Positions 43,400 to 52,981 of a DNA stretch of 64,000 nt are shown here, piece by piece. The translations under genes were made by a program, and so were the position numbers. Each line of letters starts with the position of its first letter. Positions within the stretch are counted from its first letter, which is position 1. Under the pieces are notes generated by a model, which saw nothing but the letters and a program-made list of their open reading frames with translations, was not told the origin of the DNA and ran no database searches. Where the stretch lies: positions 1-64,000 of the forward strand of contig NZ_AUHK01000007.1 of assembly GCF_000423145.1 (NCBI RefSeq), read 5' to 3'. This DNA is from Helcococcus sueciensis DSM 17243. GTDB lineage: Bacteria; Bacillota; Clostridia; Tissierellales; Peptoniphilaceae.

Positions 43400-43527
43400 G
43401 TGATTGAATAATAAAAATATAATCTAAAATTGAAAATTAAAATTAAACTGTTATGATATTAAGGTTAAATTTCATTTTTATTTATCCTTATTTTTTGATA
43501 AGCTATTATTGATATAAAGGAGTTGAC

Positions 43528-44094
43528 ATGGACGATAAAAAAAGATGCCCTTGGGCTGACTCGACTGATAGCATGAGAGAATATCATGATACAATTTGGG
43601 GAAGAGAAGAAAAAGACGAAAGAAAAATGTTTAGAATGCTAGTTCTTGAAATGTTTCAAGCAGGATTATCATGGCAAACTATTTTAAATAAAGTAGAATA
43701 TTTTGATGAAGCATTTGATGATTTTGATATTGAGAAAATTGCCAATTATGATGAGTCAAAGATAGAAGAATTAGTTAATAATGAAAATATCATTAGACAT
43801 AGAATGAAGATTGAAGCTACTATCAATAATGCGAATAAAGTTATTGAAATTCAGAAAAAATATGGTTCTTTTTCAAAGTTTATTTGGAGATATGTAATAG
43901 ATACTCCGATAATAAATCCATGGTCTGAAATGGAAGAGGTTCCATCACAAAATTATCTTTCCGATAAAATAACTCATGATTTGAAAAAATTAGGATTTAA
44001 GTTTTTAGGAAGCACAACTATTTATTCATGGCTTCAAGCAATAGGAATGATAAACGACCATTTACTTTCATGTGATTTCAAATACATTGATTAG
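43528..44094 (+). CDS. tag: DNA-3-methyladenine glycosylase I
   Basis: Tag excises 3-methyladenine from alkylated DNA. The 188-residue protein begins with the zinc-site Cys in KKRCPWADST and then YHDTIWG, and has the substrate pocket region LEMFQAGLSWQTILNK. The remaining conserved elements include IIRHRMKIEATINNA and the C-terminal FLGSTTIYSWLQAIGMINDH with the second His of the zinc snap. AAAGGAG precedes the start. It is monocistronic between two terminators. Confidence 0.95.
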   Translation: MDDKKRCPWADSTDSMREYHDTIWGREEKDERKMFRMLVLEMFQAGLSWQTILNKVEYFDEAFDDFDIEKIANYDESKIEELVNNENIIRHRMKIEATINNANKVIEIQKKYGSFSKFIWRYVIDTPIINPWSEMEEVPSQNYLSDKITHDLKKLGFKFLGSTTIYSWLQAIGMINDHLLSCDFKYID

Positions 44095-44097
44095 AAC

Positions 44098-44145
44098 AAT
44101 ATAGTTTATTATTGACAAAAAATCAATAATAAACTATATTTTTGT
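44098..44145 (+). terminator. Terminator after tag
   Basis: An exceptionally long 18-bp A/T-rich stem (44098-44115 with 44123-44140), a 7-base loop and a T run. Confidence 0.9.
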
Positions 44146-44200
44146 AGATAAATAAAATATATAAAAATAAGGGTTAAAATATTTTATATAGGAAGTTTGT

Positions 44201-45172
44201 ATGGAAAAGAAAATATTATGGATTGTAATTCCTTGTTACAATGAACAGGAAGTCCTTCCAATAACAGCTCCAATGTTTTTGGAAAAATTAAATAGGCTTA
44301 TTGATTCAGGTAAAGTTTCTAACAAAAGTAGAATACTTTTTGTTAATGATGGTTCAAAGGATGAAACCTGGGAAATTATTAAGAATATATCTAGACAAGA
44401 TAAGCATTTTTTAGGCATTAGTCAAAGTAGAAATAGAGGTCATCAAAATGCAGTTTTATCTGGTTTGATGGAAGCAAAAGATTACGCAGATATCACAATT
44501 TCAATCGACTGTGATGGTCAAGATGATATTAACGCAATGGATGAAATGATTGAAAAATATATGGATGGATATGATGTCGTTTATGGAGTTAGAAATGACA
44601 GAACTTCAGATACAATTTTTAAAAGATTTACTGCACAGACATATTATAAATTATTAAACAAACTTGGAGTTGAAGTTGTTTATAATCATGCAGATTACAG
44701 ACTTATAAGCTCAAGAGTTTTAAATGAATTTAAGAACTTTAAGGAAGTAAATATATTTTTAAGAGGATTAATACCATTAGTTGGATTTAAGAGCACATCA
44801 GTTTATTACAAGAGAAATGAACGCCTAGCTGGAGAAAGTCATTATCCTTTATTTAAGATGATTGCTCTTGCGGCAGATGGCATAACAAGTCTTTCAATAA
44901 AACCTATTAGATTTGTAACTACACTTGGAATAGTGATGAGTTTTGTTTCATTTTTAGGAATAATATGGGCAATTATAACTGCTCTTACAGGAAATACTGT
45001 AAGTGGTTGGGCTTCACTTGTTTGTATAGTTTCACTTATTGGTGGATTGCAACTATTTTCTTTAGGAATAATTGGTGAATATGTAGGCAAGACATATTTA
45101 GAAACTAAGCAAAGACCAAGATATATTATTTCTGAGAGAACATATGAACATACACAAAATATAAAGGATTAG
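44201..45172 (+). CDS. GT2 glycosyltransferase (GtrB/DPM-like)
   Basis: This is a membrane-associated glycosyltransferase that likely loads a sugar onto undecaprenyl phosphate. The 323-residue protein shows the GT-A nucleotide-binding start WIVIPCYNEQEVLP, FVNDGSKDETWEII, SRNRGHQNAVLSGL and the metal-binding SIDCDGQDD. Two C-terminal helices (about 230-255 and 265-290) are typical of the GtrB branch that makes lipid-linked glucose. TAGGAAG precedes the start. The following gene encodes a multi-helix membrane protein that could use the lipid-linked sugar outside. Confidence 0.88.
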   Translation: MEKKILWIVIPCYNEQEVLPITAPMFLEKLNRLIDSGKVSNKSRILFVNDGSKDETWEIIKNISRQDKHFLGISQSRNRGHQNAVLSGLMEAKDYADITISIDCDGQDDINAMDEMIEKYMDGYDVVYGVRNDRTSDTIFKRFTAQTYYKLLNKLGVEVVYNHADYRLISSRVLNEFKNFKEVNIFLRGLIPLVGFKSTSVYYKRNERLAGESHYPLFKMIALAADGITSLSIKPIRFVTTLGIVMSFVSFLGIIWAIITALTGNTVSGWASLVCIVSLIGGLQLFSLGIIGEYVGKTYLETKQRPRYIISERTYEHTQNIKD

Positions 45173-45179
45173 ACGACTT

Positions 45180-46670
45180 ATGAAGAAAATTAATAATAGA
45201 TTGATAGATATTTTTAATATAATATCAAGAGGTTTAGCTTTTATATTTTTAGCTATATTAGTTACTTTTTTATTATTTGGTTCTGTACATATTCAAATTA
45301 ATGAAAAAACAGAATTTATATTTTGGAAGTTTGGTTGGGTATTTTTTTTATTTGGACATTTGATAGCTATACTTTTGATTCGAAAAAATTATAGAAAAAT
45401 TAATGAAAAGCTATTTTTTCTTATACTTTCTGCAATTTATTTACTAATTGGAATGTATATAATATATTTTCTAAGTTTTAGAATTAGAGCAGATGCATGG
45501 ATTACATATACTGCAGGAAATGAAATTAGAAATGGAGATTTTTCAAGATTTGCAAAAACAGAATATCTAGGATATTATCCTCATCAGCATGGAATGGTGT
45601 ATTATAGCTATTTACTTACAAATATCATTGAAACTTCAAAGATATTATTTAGTGCAAATATGTTAGAGATTATTGGAATAAACTATTTTATTTATAAGAT
45701 TACAGATACGCTTTTTGATTCTGATAAATTGAAGAACTTATTAGCTATTTATTTATCATTTGCATTTGTACAACAATTGATATTCATAACTTTTCCGTAC
45801 AATTTAATCCCTGGATTTTTATTTATGATAATCGGACTTTATTTTGTTATTAAATTTAATCAAAATAAAGGATATAATAATTTGATTTTTGCGATACCAT
45901 TTCTAATAATTTCTTGTTTTATTAGATCAAATTATATTATCGTTGTAATTGCAATATTTATATATATCTGGATTACAAATGTAAATAAATTAAATTCACT
46001 TAAATTTTTGATTGCATTTTTAATTTTTAATCAAATATTTTCTTTTTCAACTAAGAAATTTACAGAAAATCTTACAGACTATGAAGTAAGTTCTGGTGCT
46101 CCTAAAATTCTATGGATTGCAATGGGAACAGATCCTGAAAATTGGAGAATTGGACCAGGTTGGTATAATGGATTTAATAAAACTGTAATGGAAGAAACCG
46201 ATTACGATTTTGATAAAGCAGGGAAAATTGGAAAAGAAAAATTAATAGAAAATTTAAGATATTATATTTCAAATCCTAAATCTGCAGGGAAATTTTTTGG
46301 AATAAAATTTCTAACTACATGGGCTGAAGCTACTTACGAATCTGTTTGGAGTGGACCACATATTAAATATGAGCAGGAAAATAATAGTAAAATATTAAAT
46401 TCATTATTTAATGAGGGGAATATATACTGGGTAATGTATAATTATATGAAATCAATACAGTTTCTGATATATGCATTAAGTTTATATTACTTATTTAATA
46501 AGAATATATATAATAAAAATATTTCAATTTTCTTTATATATTTCTTAGGCGGAGTGGTATTCCATCTTATATGGGAAACAAAGAGTCAATACGTATATCC
46601 ATATGTAATTCTTTTAATACCTATTGTTTGTGAAAGTCTAGGATATGTATTTAAGAAAAAGAAAATCTAA
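45180..46670 (+). CDS. Multi-spanning membrane protein, possible GT-C glycosyltransferase
   Basis: This 496-residue protein has about ten to twelve hydrophobic helices. Between helices 3 and 4 a loop reads RIRADAWITYTAGNEIRNGD, an Asp-containing first outer loop as seen in GT-C enzymes that use polyprenyl-phosphate sugars. PHQHGMVYYSYLL follows. A large extracytoplasmic region (about 300-410) contains AMGTDPENWRIGPGWYNG. The gene begins 7 bases after the GT2 gene, suggesting that the pair makes and transfers one lipid-linked sugar, decorating a wall polymer or glycolipid. The ribosome site is weak. I cannot name the family with certainty; the GT-C assignment is an inference. Confidence 0.65.
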   Translation: MKKINNRLIDIFNIISRGLAFIFLAILVTFLLFGSVHIQINEKTEFIFWKFGWVFFLFGHLIAILLIRKNYRKINEKLFFLILSAIYLLIGMYIIYFLSFRIRADAWITYTAGNEIRNGDFSRFAKTEYLGYYPHQHGMVYYSYLLTNIIETSKILFSANMLEIIGINYFIYKITDTLFDSDKLKNLLAIYLSFAFVQQLIFITFPYNLIPGFLFMIIGLYFVIKFNQNKGYNNLIFAIPFLIISCFIRSNYIIVVIAIFIYIWITNVNKLNSLKFLIAFLIFNQIFSFSTKKFTENLTDYEVSSGAPKILWIAMGTDPENWRIGPGWYNGFNKTVMEETDYDFDKAGKIGKEKLIENLRYYISNPKSAGKFFGIKFLTTWAEATYESVWSGPHIKYEQENNSKILNSLFNEGNIYWVMYNYMKSIQFLIYALSLYYLFNKNIYNKNISIFFIYFLGGVVFHLIWETKSQYVYPYVILLIPIVCESLGYVFKKKKI

Positions 46671-46715
46671 AGAAAATATTGTTTTAACATTACTAAAATA
46701 TACTACGGAGGGAAG

Positions 46716-48275
46716 ATGAGTATTTTATCAGTTTCAAATCTTTCGCATAGCTATGGAGGGAGAGAAATACTTGAAAATGTAAATTTTAGATTATTAAAAG
46801 GAGAGCATGTTGGTTTAATAGGGCCTAATGGTGAAGGAAAATCGTCCTTTATGAATATTATAACTGGTAAATTAATACCAGATAATGGAACTATTGAATG
46901 GGCAAAATATGTTAAAGTAGGGTATTTAGATCAATTAGCATCATATGACAAAGATGTGACAGTAAGAGAAGTTCTTCAAGATGCTTTTTTAGATTTGTTT
47001 GAGAAAGAAGCTCGAATAAATGAACTTTATATGGCTATGGCAGATGCTAGTGAGGATGAATTAAATGAAATGATGGAAGAAGTAGGACTTCTTCAAGATA
47101 TAATAGAGTCGAGAGATTTTTACGCAATTGATTCCAAAGTTGATGAAATTGCACATAGTATGGGAATCATAGATTTGGGATTAGATACTAAATTTTCGGA
47201 TTTATCAGGTGGTCAAAGATCTAAGGTGCTTCTTTCAAAATTATTATTAGAAAAGCCAGATATTTTAATGCTTGATGAACCTACAAACTATTTAGATGAA
47301 GATCAAATAGAATGGCTTAGAAGATATTTACAGAACTATGAAAATGCATTTTTACTTATATCACATGATATAGAATTTTTAGATTCAGTAATAAATTTAA
47401 TTTATCATGTTGAAAATAAAGAATTAAATAGATATGTTGGAAATTACTCAGAATTTGAAAGATTATATGAGTTGAAGCAAAAACAAATTGAAAATGCATA
47501 CAAAAAACAACAACAAGAGATTAAAAGACTTGAAGATTTTGTTGCAAGAAATAAAGCTAACATTGCTACACGAAACATGGCGATGTCAAGACAAAAAATT
47601 CTTGATAAAATGGATAGAATTGAATTACAAAAAGAAAAGCCTAATCCAGAATTTGAATTTAAAGAGATAGGATCTACATCAAGATTAATATTTGAAACTA
47701 AAGATTTAGTAATTGGTTATGATAAAGATAATCCACTTACAAAACCATTAAATTTAAGAATGGATAGGGGTGATAGAATAGTAATAACTGGTATGAATGG
47801 TTTAGGTAAAACTACTCTGGTTAGAACTATTTTAGGTGAAATACCACCATTATCTGGAGAAATTCATTTTGGACAAAATCTAAATATAGGGTATTTCAAA
47901 CAAGAAGAATCCTATGGAAAAGAAACAGGTATAGAAGATTTTTGGGATGCATTTCCATCACTATTACAAAATGAAGTAAGAGCAGCACTTTCAAAATGTG
48001 GTCTTACGACTGAGCAATATGAATCACAAGTCAAAGTTCTTTCAGGTGGGGAGAAAGCTAAGCTTAGATTATGTAAAGTTATAAATAAGCCTACAAATAT
48101 AATAATGCTTGATGAACCTACGAACCATTTAGATCAAGTTGCAAAAGAAGAGTTAAAAAGAGCGTTGAAAGAATATAATGGTGGACTATTTTTAATTTCA
48201 CATGAAAAAGCTTTTTATGAAGATCTTGCATCAAATATTTGGGATATGGAAGAATTTAGTTTATTATTCAAATAA
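46716..48275 (+). CDS. ABC-F family ATPase
   Basis: ABC-F proteins act on ribosomes as soluble twin-ATPase translation factors; some give antibiotic protection. The 519-residue protein has two complete ATPase cassettes. The first: GPNGEGKSS (36-44), LSGGQRSKVLLSKLLL and LDEPTNYLDEDQIEWL. The second: GMNGLGKTT, LSGGEKAKLRL and LDEPTNHLD. They are joined by a charged helical linker (about 235-310) of the P-site tRNA-interaction motif type. There is no membrane domain. CGGAGGG precedes the start. I see nothing to place it with a known resistance subclass; a housekeeping factor is more likely. Confidence 0.9.
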   Translation: MSILSVSNLSHSYGGREILENVNFRLLKGEHVGLIGPNGEGKSSFMNIITGKLIPDNGTIEWAKYVKVGYLDQLASYDKDVTVREVLQDAFLDLFEKEARINELYMAMADASEDELNEMMEEVGLLQDIIESRDFYAIDSKVDEIAHSMGIIDLGLDTKFSDLSGGQRSKVLLSKLLLEKPDILMLDEPTNYLDEDQIEWLRRYLQNYENAFLLISHDIEFLDSVINLIYHVENKELNRYVGNYSEFERLYELKQKQIENAYKKQQQEIKRLEDFVARNKANIATRNMAMSRQKILDKMDRIELQKEKPNPEFEFKEIGSTSRLIFETKDLVIGYDKDNPLTKPLNLRMDRGDRIVITGMNGLGKTTLVRTILGEIPPLSGEIHFGQNLNIGYFKQEESYGKETGIEDFWDAFPSLLQNEVRAALSKCGLTTEQYESQVKVLSGGEKAKLRLCKVINKPTNIIMLDEPTNHLDQVAKEELKRALKEYNGGLFLISHEKAFYEDLASNIWDMEEFSLLFK

Positions 48276-48302
48276 AAGATAACTTTATAATATTTTAATA
48301 TA

Positions 48303-48311
48303 TGTTATAAT
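48303..48311 (+). promoter_or_regulatory. Extended -10 before the lipoprotein gene
   Basis: TGTTATAAT, 38 bases upstream of the start codon at 48350. Confidence 0.5.
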
Positions 48312-48349
48312 ATGATATGTTTATAAGCAAAGATTTAAGAGAGGAAAAT

Positions 48350-48862
48350 ATGAAGAAAAAATTAATAGTTCTATTAGGAGCAATCGTATTTTTAGTTGCT
48401 TGTAATAAGAATGTTGAAACAGAAAAAGAAACAGTTCAAGAAACTGTAAAGGAAACAATCCAAGAAACTGAAAAAGAAACAGAAAAAGAAACAGAAAAAG
48501 AAACAGAAAAAGAAACTGAAACAGAGAAAGAAACAGAAAAAGAAACAGTTCAAGAAACTGAGAAAGAAACACAATCAGAATCTGACTTTGAAAATCCAAT
48601 ACCTGATCAATTTACAATTGATGATTTTGAAAATAAAGAAGATTATATTATATATAAATTAAAACCAATTACAAATATAAAAAATTTATCTGTTTTAGCT
48701 ACTGGTAATGAAATAAATATAAATGGAATTTTAGCGGAAGAATACCAAGTATATGAAGATAATTCAGGCCACATAGTAACACATGGATATTATGCGGTAG
48801 ATAATGCAGGTGTTATTTATGAGAATGATATAATCACAAATCAATGGAATGAAATTGAATAA
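48350..48862 (+). CDS. Repeat-rich lipoprotein of unknown function
   Basis: A lipoprotein with signal and lipobox LVAC (Cys18). Residues about 20-75 are a low-complexity Glu/Lys/Thr stretch (ETEKETEKE repeats) produced by repeated 12-base units, followed by a globular C-terminal part of about 90 residues (FTIDDFENKEDYIIYKLK and onward) without a recognised family. The start follows AGAGAGGAAA; an upstream ATG at 48317 lacks a site. The repeat forms a flexible spacer from the membrane, and copy number can change without frameshift because the unit is a multiple of three. A similar KET-rich pattern occurs in the G5 protein at 22962. Confidence 0.75.
   Translation: MKKKLIVLLGAIVFLVACNKNVETEKETVQETVKETIQETEKETEKETEKETEKETETEKETEKETVQETEKETQSESDFENPIPDQFTIDDFENKEDYIIYKLKPITNIKNLSVLATGNEININGILAEEYQVYEDNSGHIVTHGYYAVDNAGVIYENDIITNQWNEIE
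48464..48550 (+). repeat. 12-base tandem repeat region (ACAGAAAAAGAA type)
   Basis: Several near-identical 12-base units encode Thr-Glu-Lys-Glu. The region is inside the lipoprotein gene; slippage would add or remove four residues without a frameshift. Confidence 0.75.
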
Positions 48863-48886
48863 TTGATAATATAAAAAAATATTTAT

Positions 48887-48926
48887 AAAATACTACAATG
48901 AAATTAAATTTGTAGTATTTTTTTTA
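48887..48926 (+). terminator. Terminator after the lipoprotein gene
   Basis: AAATACTACAA (48888-48898) pairs with TTGTAGTATTT (48910-48920) around an 11-base loop, followed by a run of T. Confidence 0.85.
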
Positions 48927-48992
48927 TCTTAAATAAAATATTTAAGTAAATATATAATACATAGCTTTTATATAGTAAATATCGCCATTTAA

Positions 48993-49001
48993 TGATATAA
49001 T
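48993..49001 (+). promoter_or_regulatory. pheS extended -10
   Basis: TGATATAAT, 22 bases upstream of the pheS start. The leader is too short for a T-box. Confidence 0.5.
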
Positions 49002-49023
49002 TAATAAGATTATGGAGGTAAAT

Positions 49024-50046
49024 ATGAAAGAAAGATTAGAAGAAATTAAAATTAAATCACTTGAAGCCATAAAAACCGCAAAAGAAGAAAGTGGAGTTGA
49101 AGAATTAAGGGTAAAACTTCTTGGAAAAAAAGGAGAATTAACACTTTTACTTAAAGAAATGGGCAAACTTTCTAAAGAAGAAAGACCAGTAGTTGGTAAA
49201 ATTGCAAATGAAATTAGAAAAGAAATTGAAAAAGCAATAGAAGAAAAAAAAGAAAGCTTTAAGTGGGAAAAACTTAGAAAAAGACTAATAGATGAAAGAA
49301 TTGATGTGACAGCATCAAAAGATGAAGTGAAATTGGGTCACAGACATCCACTTAATCAGACAATGGAAGAGTTAGAAAATTTATTTAGATATATGGGATT
49401 TTCAGTAATTGATGGACCAGAGATAGAAACGGTTGAAAATAATTTTGACAAATTAAATTCACCAAAAAACCATCCTTCCAGAGACTTAAGTGATACATTT
49501 TATATAGACAAAGAAACATTACTTAGAACTCATACATCTCCAGTACAGGTACGTACTATGCTTAGCCAAAAACCTCCAATAAGAATGGTTTCAGCAGGAC
49601 GTACATTTAGATTTGATGAAGTGGATTCAACACATTCACCGATGTTTCATCAGATTGAAGGACTTGTAGTTGGTGAAAATGTTTCAATGGCAAACCTAAT
49701 AGATACGATAAATGTATTTATTAAGGAGTTATTTGGAGAAGAATTTGAAACGAGATTTAGACCACACTATTTCCCATTTACAGAACCATCAATGGAAGTT
49801 GATGTTTCATGTTTTAATTGTAAAGGAAAAGGCTGTGAAGTATGCCATAATACAGGATGGTCAATGGAACTTTTAGGATGCGGTATGGTTCACCCACAAG
49901 TGCTTGAAAATTGTGGAATAGATAGTGAAAAATATACTGGATTTGCATTTGGTATGGGTGTAGACCGTATAACTATGGTTAAATATGGTCTTGATGATAT
50001 AAGACTTATTTATGAAAATGACAAGAGATTTTTAGAACAGTTTTAG
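49024..50046 (+). CDS. pheS: Phenylalanyl-tRNA synthetase alpha subunit
   Basis: PheS is the catalytic subunit of the (alpha-beta)2 synthetase that charges tRNA-Phe. The start at 49024 follows ATGGAGGTAAAT; the upstream ATG at 49012 is part of that ribosome site. The 340 residues have the N-terminal coiled-coil arm that contacts tRNA, and the class II core: GHRHPLNQTMEELENLF, motif 2 SAGRTFRFDEVDSTHSPMFHQ and motif 3 GFAFGMGVDRITM. The CFNCKGKGCEVCHNTGW stretch is usual for Firmicute PheS. pheT follows at 8 bases. Confidence 0.98.
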   Translation: MKERLEEIKIKSLEAIKTAKEESGVEELRVKLLGKKGELTLLLKEMGKLSKEERPVVGKIANEIRKEIEKAIEEKKESFKWEKLRKRLIDERIDVTASKDEVKLGHRHPLNQTMEELENLFRYMGFSVIDGPEIETVENNFDKLNSPKNHPSRDLSDTFYIDKETLLRTHTSPVQVRTMLSQKPPIRMVSAGRTFRFDEVDSTHSPMFHQIEGLVVGENVSMANLIDTINVFIKELFGEEFETRFRPHYFPFTEPSMEVDVSCFNCKGKGCEVCHNTGWSMELLGCGMVHPQVLENCGIDSEKYTGFAFGMGVDRITMVKYGLDDIRLIYENDKRFLEQF

Positions 50047-50054
50047 GGGGATAG

Positions 50055-52436
50055 ATGTTAGTACCAGTAAAATGGCTTAGAGAATATGTAGATATTAAAG
50101 CTGACACAAAAGAAATAGCAAAAAAAGTAACAGATTCTGGTTCACATGTTGAATCCATTAGAAGATATAGTGGATTATCTAATTTAGTTGTAGCTCAAAT
50201 ATTAGAAATAAATAAGCATGAAAATGCAGACAATCTTTCAATTGTAAAACTTGATTTAGGAAGTGAAGAATTAGAAGTTGTAACAGGTGCAAAAAATATG
50301 AAAGTTTCTGACAATGTAGTACTGGCAAAAGTTGGTGCAACATTACCAGGAAATATCACAATTGGTGTAGCTGAGTTTAAAGGAGTAAAATCTCCAGGAA
50401 TGTTATGTAGTTACAAAGAACTTGGTGTAGCAGATAATTTAGCGCCTAAGAACTATGAAGATGGAATTATTATTTTAGGAAATGAAGTAGAACCTGGTGA
50501 TGATGCAATAAAGGTCTTAGATTTAGATGATGATATTATTGAATTTGAAATAACACCAAATAGACCTGATTGCCTATCTATAATAGGAATGGCAAGAGAA
50601 GTTGCTGCAGTATATGAAACAAAAATTCAAGAACCATCTAAAAAATTAGAAAAAGAAGAAGATTCATATGAAGATTATTTCAATGGAGTAGAAATACAAA
50701 CAGAAAATTCTAAAAGATTTTTATCTGCAGTAGTTAAAGATATAGTTATAAAAGATTCACCACTATATATTCAAAATTACTTAAGAAATGCAGGTATGAG
50801 ACCAATATCCAATATCGTAGATTTTACGAATTTTGTTATGTTAGAGTATGGACAGCCTCTACATGCATATGATTTGGATACAATTGACGGAAAGAAGATT
50901 ATAGTTCGTCAAGGTAATGATAATGAAACTGTTAAAACAATAGACCAAAATGAAAGAAAAATATCATCTTCTGACATAGTAATTGCTGATGGGAATTCAA
51001 GAGCTATAGGTATTGCAGGAGTTATGGGTGGATTCGATACAGAAGTTACAGATAATACTAAAACTATCTTAATTGAATCAGCTAATTTTAATCAAGAATC
51101 TATAAGATTAACTTCAAAGAGATTGGGATTAAGATCAGAAGCTTCATCAAGATTTGAAAAAGGAGTTTCTCCTGTTACAGCAGAACTTGCTATAAAAAGA
51201 TTTTTAAAATTAATTGAAGAAACTGACTCAGGAGTTGTAGTTTCTGGAATAGAAGATTCTGGAGATTTTAATGAAGAGAAAATAACAGTAAGTCTATCCA
51301 ATAAAGCTTCAAACAATCTTTTAGGCATAGAATTAAGTCCAGAAGAAAGTAGTAAATATTTAAATTCTTTAGAAATAGAAACTAAAATAAGTGGTGACGA
51401 AATTTTAGCAACTATACCATATTTCAGAGAAGATTTGAGAATAGAAGCTGATTTAATTGAAGAAGTTGGAAGACTATATGGATTCCATAATATCAAACCA
51501 AAATCACTTGTTGGAGGATTAACTCAAGGAGTAAAATCTGAATTAAGAATTTTTGAAGATAAAGTTAGACAAGAAATATATTCATTAGGATTTTCTGAAA
51601 TAATGACATATTCATTTGTTTCAAGAAAACAATATGAAAAATTAAATTTAAAAGAAGATGATAAAATACAAAATAGCATAGAAATATTAAATCCGTTGGG
51701 AGAAGATTTTTCAGTTATGAGAACTACCCTAATTGGAAATATTTTAGAAGCTATAAGAAGTAATCTAAATAAAAAACAATATGATTTAAGATTTACAGAA
51801 TTAGGAAATACATTTACAAAAGAAAATGATAATATAATTGAAACTAAAAAATTAGTAGTTGCTTTAGTTGGAGATTATGATTATTACTATCTAAAGGATG
51901 TACTGGAAAAATTATTATTAAAACTAAATATAATAAATATAAGATTTGAAAGAGAAGAAAATAATCCTATATTCCATACAGGGCGTTGTGCAAATGTAAT
52001 AAAAGATGGTAATTTATTAGGTACAATAGGAGAAATAAGTCCTATGGTACTAGATAATTTTGAAATTAATCAAAGGGTTAATTTATTCGAATTAAATGTA
52101 GAATTATTAAATAGTTTGAGAGAAGAACTTGTACAATACAAAAAAATATCTAAATACCCGCTAGTAGAAAGAGATATAGCGTTTGTTATAGATAAAAGTG
52201 TAGAATCACAATCAATAATTGATGTTATAAAAGAAAATGGTGGGGACTATCTAAAACTAGTTAAATTATTTGATACTTATGAAGGTAATCAAATTGATAA
52301 AGGTAAGATATCTTTAGCGTATAAATTAGGTTTCCAATCCGATGAATATACATTAAAAGAAGAAACCGTAAAAGAAGCGTTTAACAATATAGAAAAAGGA
52401 TTAAAAGAAGCATTTAATATTGAAATAAGGAGATAA
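50055..52436 (+). CDS. pheT: Phenylalanyl-tRNA synthetase beta subunit
   Basis: PheT is the larger subunit; it holds the editing domain that removes Tyr misattached to tRNA-Phe. The 793 residues include the N-terminal tRNA-binding OB fold (residues about 40-150, VVAQILEINKHENADNLSIV), EITPNRPDCLSIIGMARE, the B3/B4 editing region, GLRSEASSRFEKGV, FREDLRIEADLIEEVGRLYG, and the C-terminal anticodon-binding FDX-ACB domain (SKYPLVERDIAFV). TAGGGGGGATAG precedes the start. zapA begins two bases beyond its stop. Confidence 0.98.
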   Translation: MLVPVKWLREYVDIKADTKEIAKKVTDSGSHVESIRRYSGLSNLVVAQILEINKHENADNLSIVKLDLGSEELEVVTGAKNMKVSDNVVLAKVGATLPGNITIGVAEFKGVKSPGMLCSYKELGVADNLAPKNYEDGIIILGNEVEPGDDAIKVLDLDDDIIEFEITPNRPDCLSIIGMAREVAAVYETKIQEPSKKLEKEEDSYEDYFNGVEIQTENSKRFLSAVVKDIVIKDSPLYIQNYLRNAGMRPISNIVDFTNFVMLEYGQPLHAYDLDTIDGKKIIVRQGNDNETVKTIDQNERKISSSDIVIADGNSRAIGIAGVMGGFDTEVTDNTKTILIESANFNQESIRLTSKRLGLRSEASSRFEKGVSPVTAELAIKRFLKLIEETDSGVVVSGIEDSGDFNEEKITVSLSNKASNNLLGIELSPEESSKYLNSLEIETKISGDEILATIPYFREDLRIEADLIEEVGRLYGFHNIKPKSLVGGLTQGVKSELRIFEDKVRQEIYSLGFSEIMTYSFVSRKQYEKLNLKEDDKIQNSIEILNPLGEDFSVMRTTLIGNILEAIRSNLNKKQYDLRFTELGNTFTKENDNIIETKKLVVALVGDYDYYYLKDVLEKLLLKLNIINIRFEREENNPIFHTGRCANVIKDGNLLGTIGEISPMVLDNFEINQRVNLFELNVELLNSLREELVQYKKISKYPLVERDIAFVIDKSVESQSIIDVIKENGGDYLKLVKLFDTYEGNQIDKGKISLAYKLGFQSDEYTLKEETVKEAFNNIEKGLKEAFNIEIRR

Positions 52437-52438
52437 TT

Positions 52439-52972
52439 ATGAGTAAGAATAGCTATGAAATTAATATAAATGGAAATAATTATCTTCTTAAGACAGAAAG
52501 AAGCAAGGAAGAAACTGACAAGATTGTAAATTATGTAGATAGGGAAATAGAAAAGGCAAATAATTCTTTATTAAATAAATATATTAATCCCACAATGTCA
52601 GCAACGCTTGCATGTTTAAATATAGCTGATGATTTATATAGAGTAGGAAAAGAGTTTGAAAATTTAAGAGAAATTTCTAAAGAACCTCTTGAAAAATATG
52701 AACCACTCAGAGATGAATTTGAAGAGTATAAAGAAAAGCATAAGGATGCAGATCAAAAAATAACAGATCTTTTAGAAAAGCTTGATAAACTAGAAACTAG
52801 TATTGAATTATTGACTATAGATCGTGATAAATATAAATTAGAATTAGATAGACAAAACAATATTGTGAAGAAAGCTAAAGAAGATAATGAAATTTTACGT
52901 AGCAATCTTCTCGAACAAGAAAAATTGACTCTCCAAACTAAGAAACAATTACAAGAATTATTAAAAAGATAA
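52439..52972 (+). CDS. zapA: ZapA-like cell division protein with extended coiled coil
   Basis: ZapA bundles FtsZ protofilaments at the division site. Residues 1-65 fit ZapA: YEININGNNYLLKTERSKEE, VDREIEKANN and ATLACLNIADDLYR. The C-terminal part (about 70-177) is a long charged coiled coil, making the protein 177 residues where ZapA is usually 85-100. The extension is common in clostridial ZapA-like proteins. It sits between pheT and mutS2, the standard Firmicute order pheS-pheT-zapA-mutS2, which strengthens the call. AAGGAG is present upstream. Confidence 0.85.
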   Translation: MSKNSYEININGNNYLLKTERSKEETDKIVNYVDREIEKANNSLLNKYINPTMSATLACLNIADDLYRVGKEFENLREISKEPLEKYEPLRDEFEEYKEKHKDADQKITDLLEKLDKLETSIELLTIDRDKYKLELDRQNNIVKKAKEDNEILRSNLLEQEKLTLQTKKQLQELLKR

Positions 52973-52981
52973 TGGAGAAAA

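Noticed and set aside
48464-48550. Tandem repeats as a CRISPR array
   Set aside because: The units are contiguous 12-base coding repeats without spacers, in frame with a lipoprotein.
48321-48599. Minus-strand frames rich in Phe/Leu opposite the lipoprotein gene
   Set aside because: They are the complement of the Glu/Lys/Thr 12-base repeats; no ribosome site and no protein-like composition.
48927-49023. T-box leader for pheS
   Set aside because: Only about 100 bases separate the previous terminator and the start, with no T-box sequence or antiterminator.
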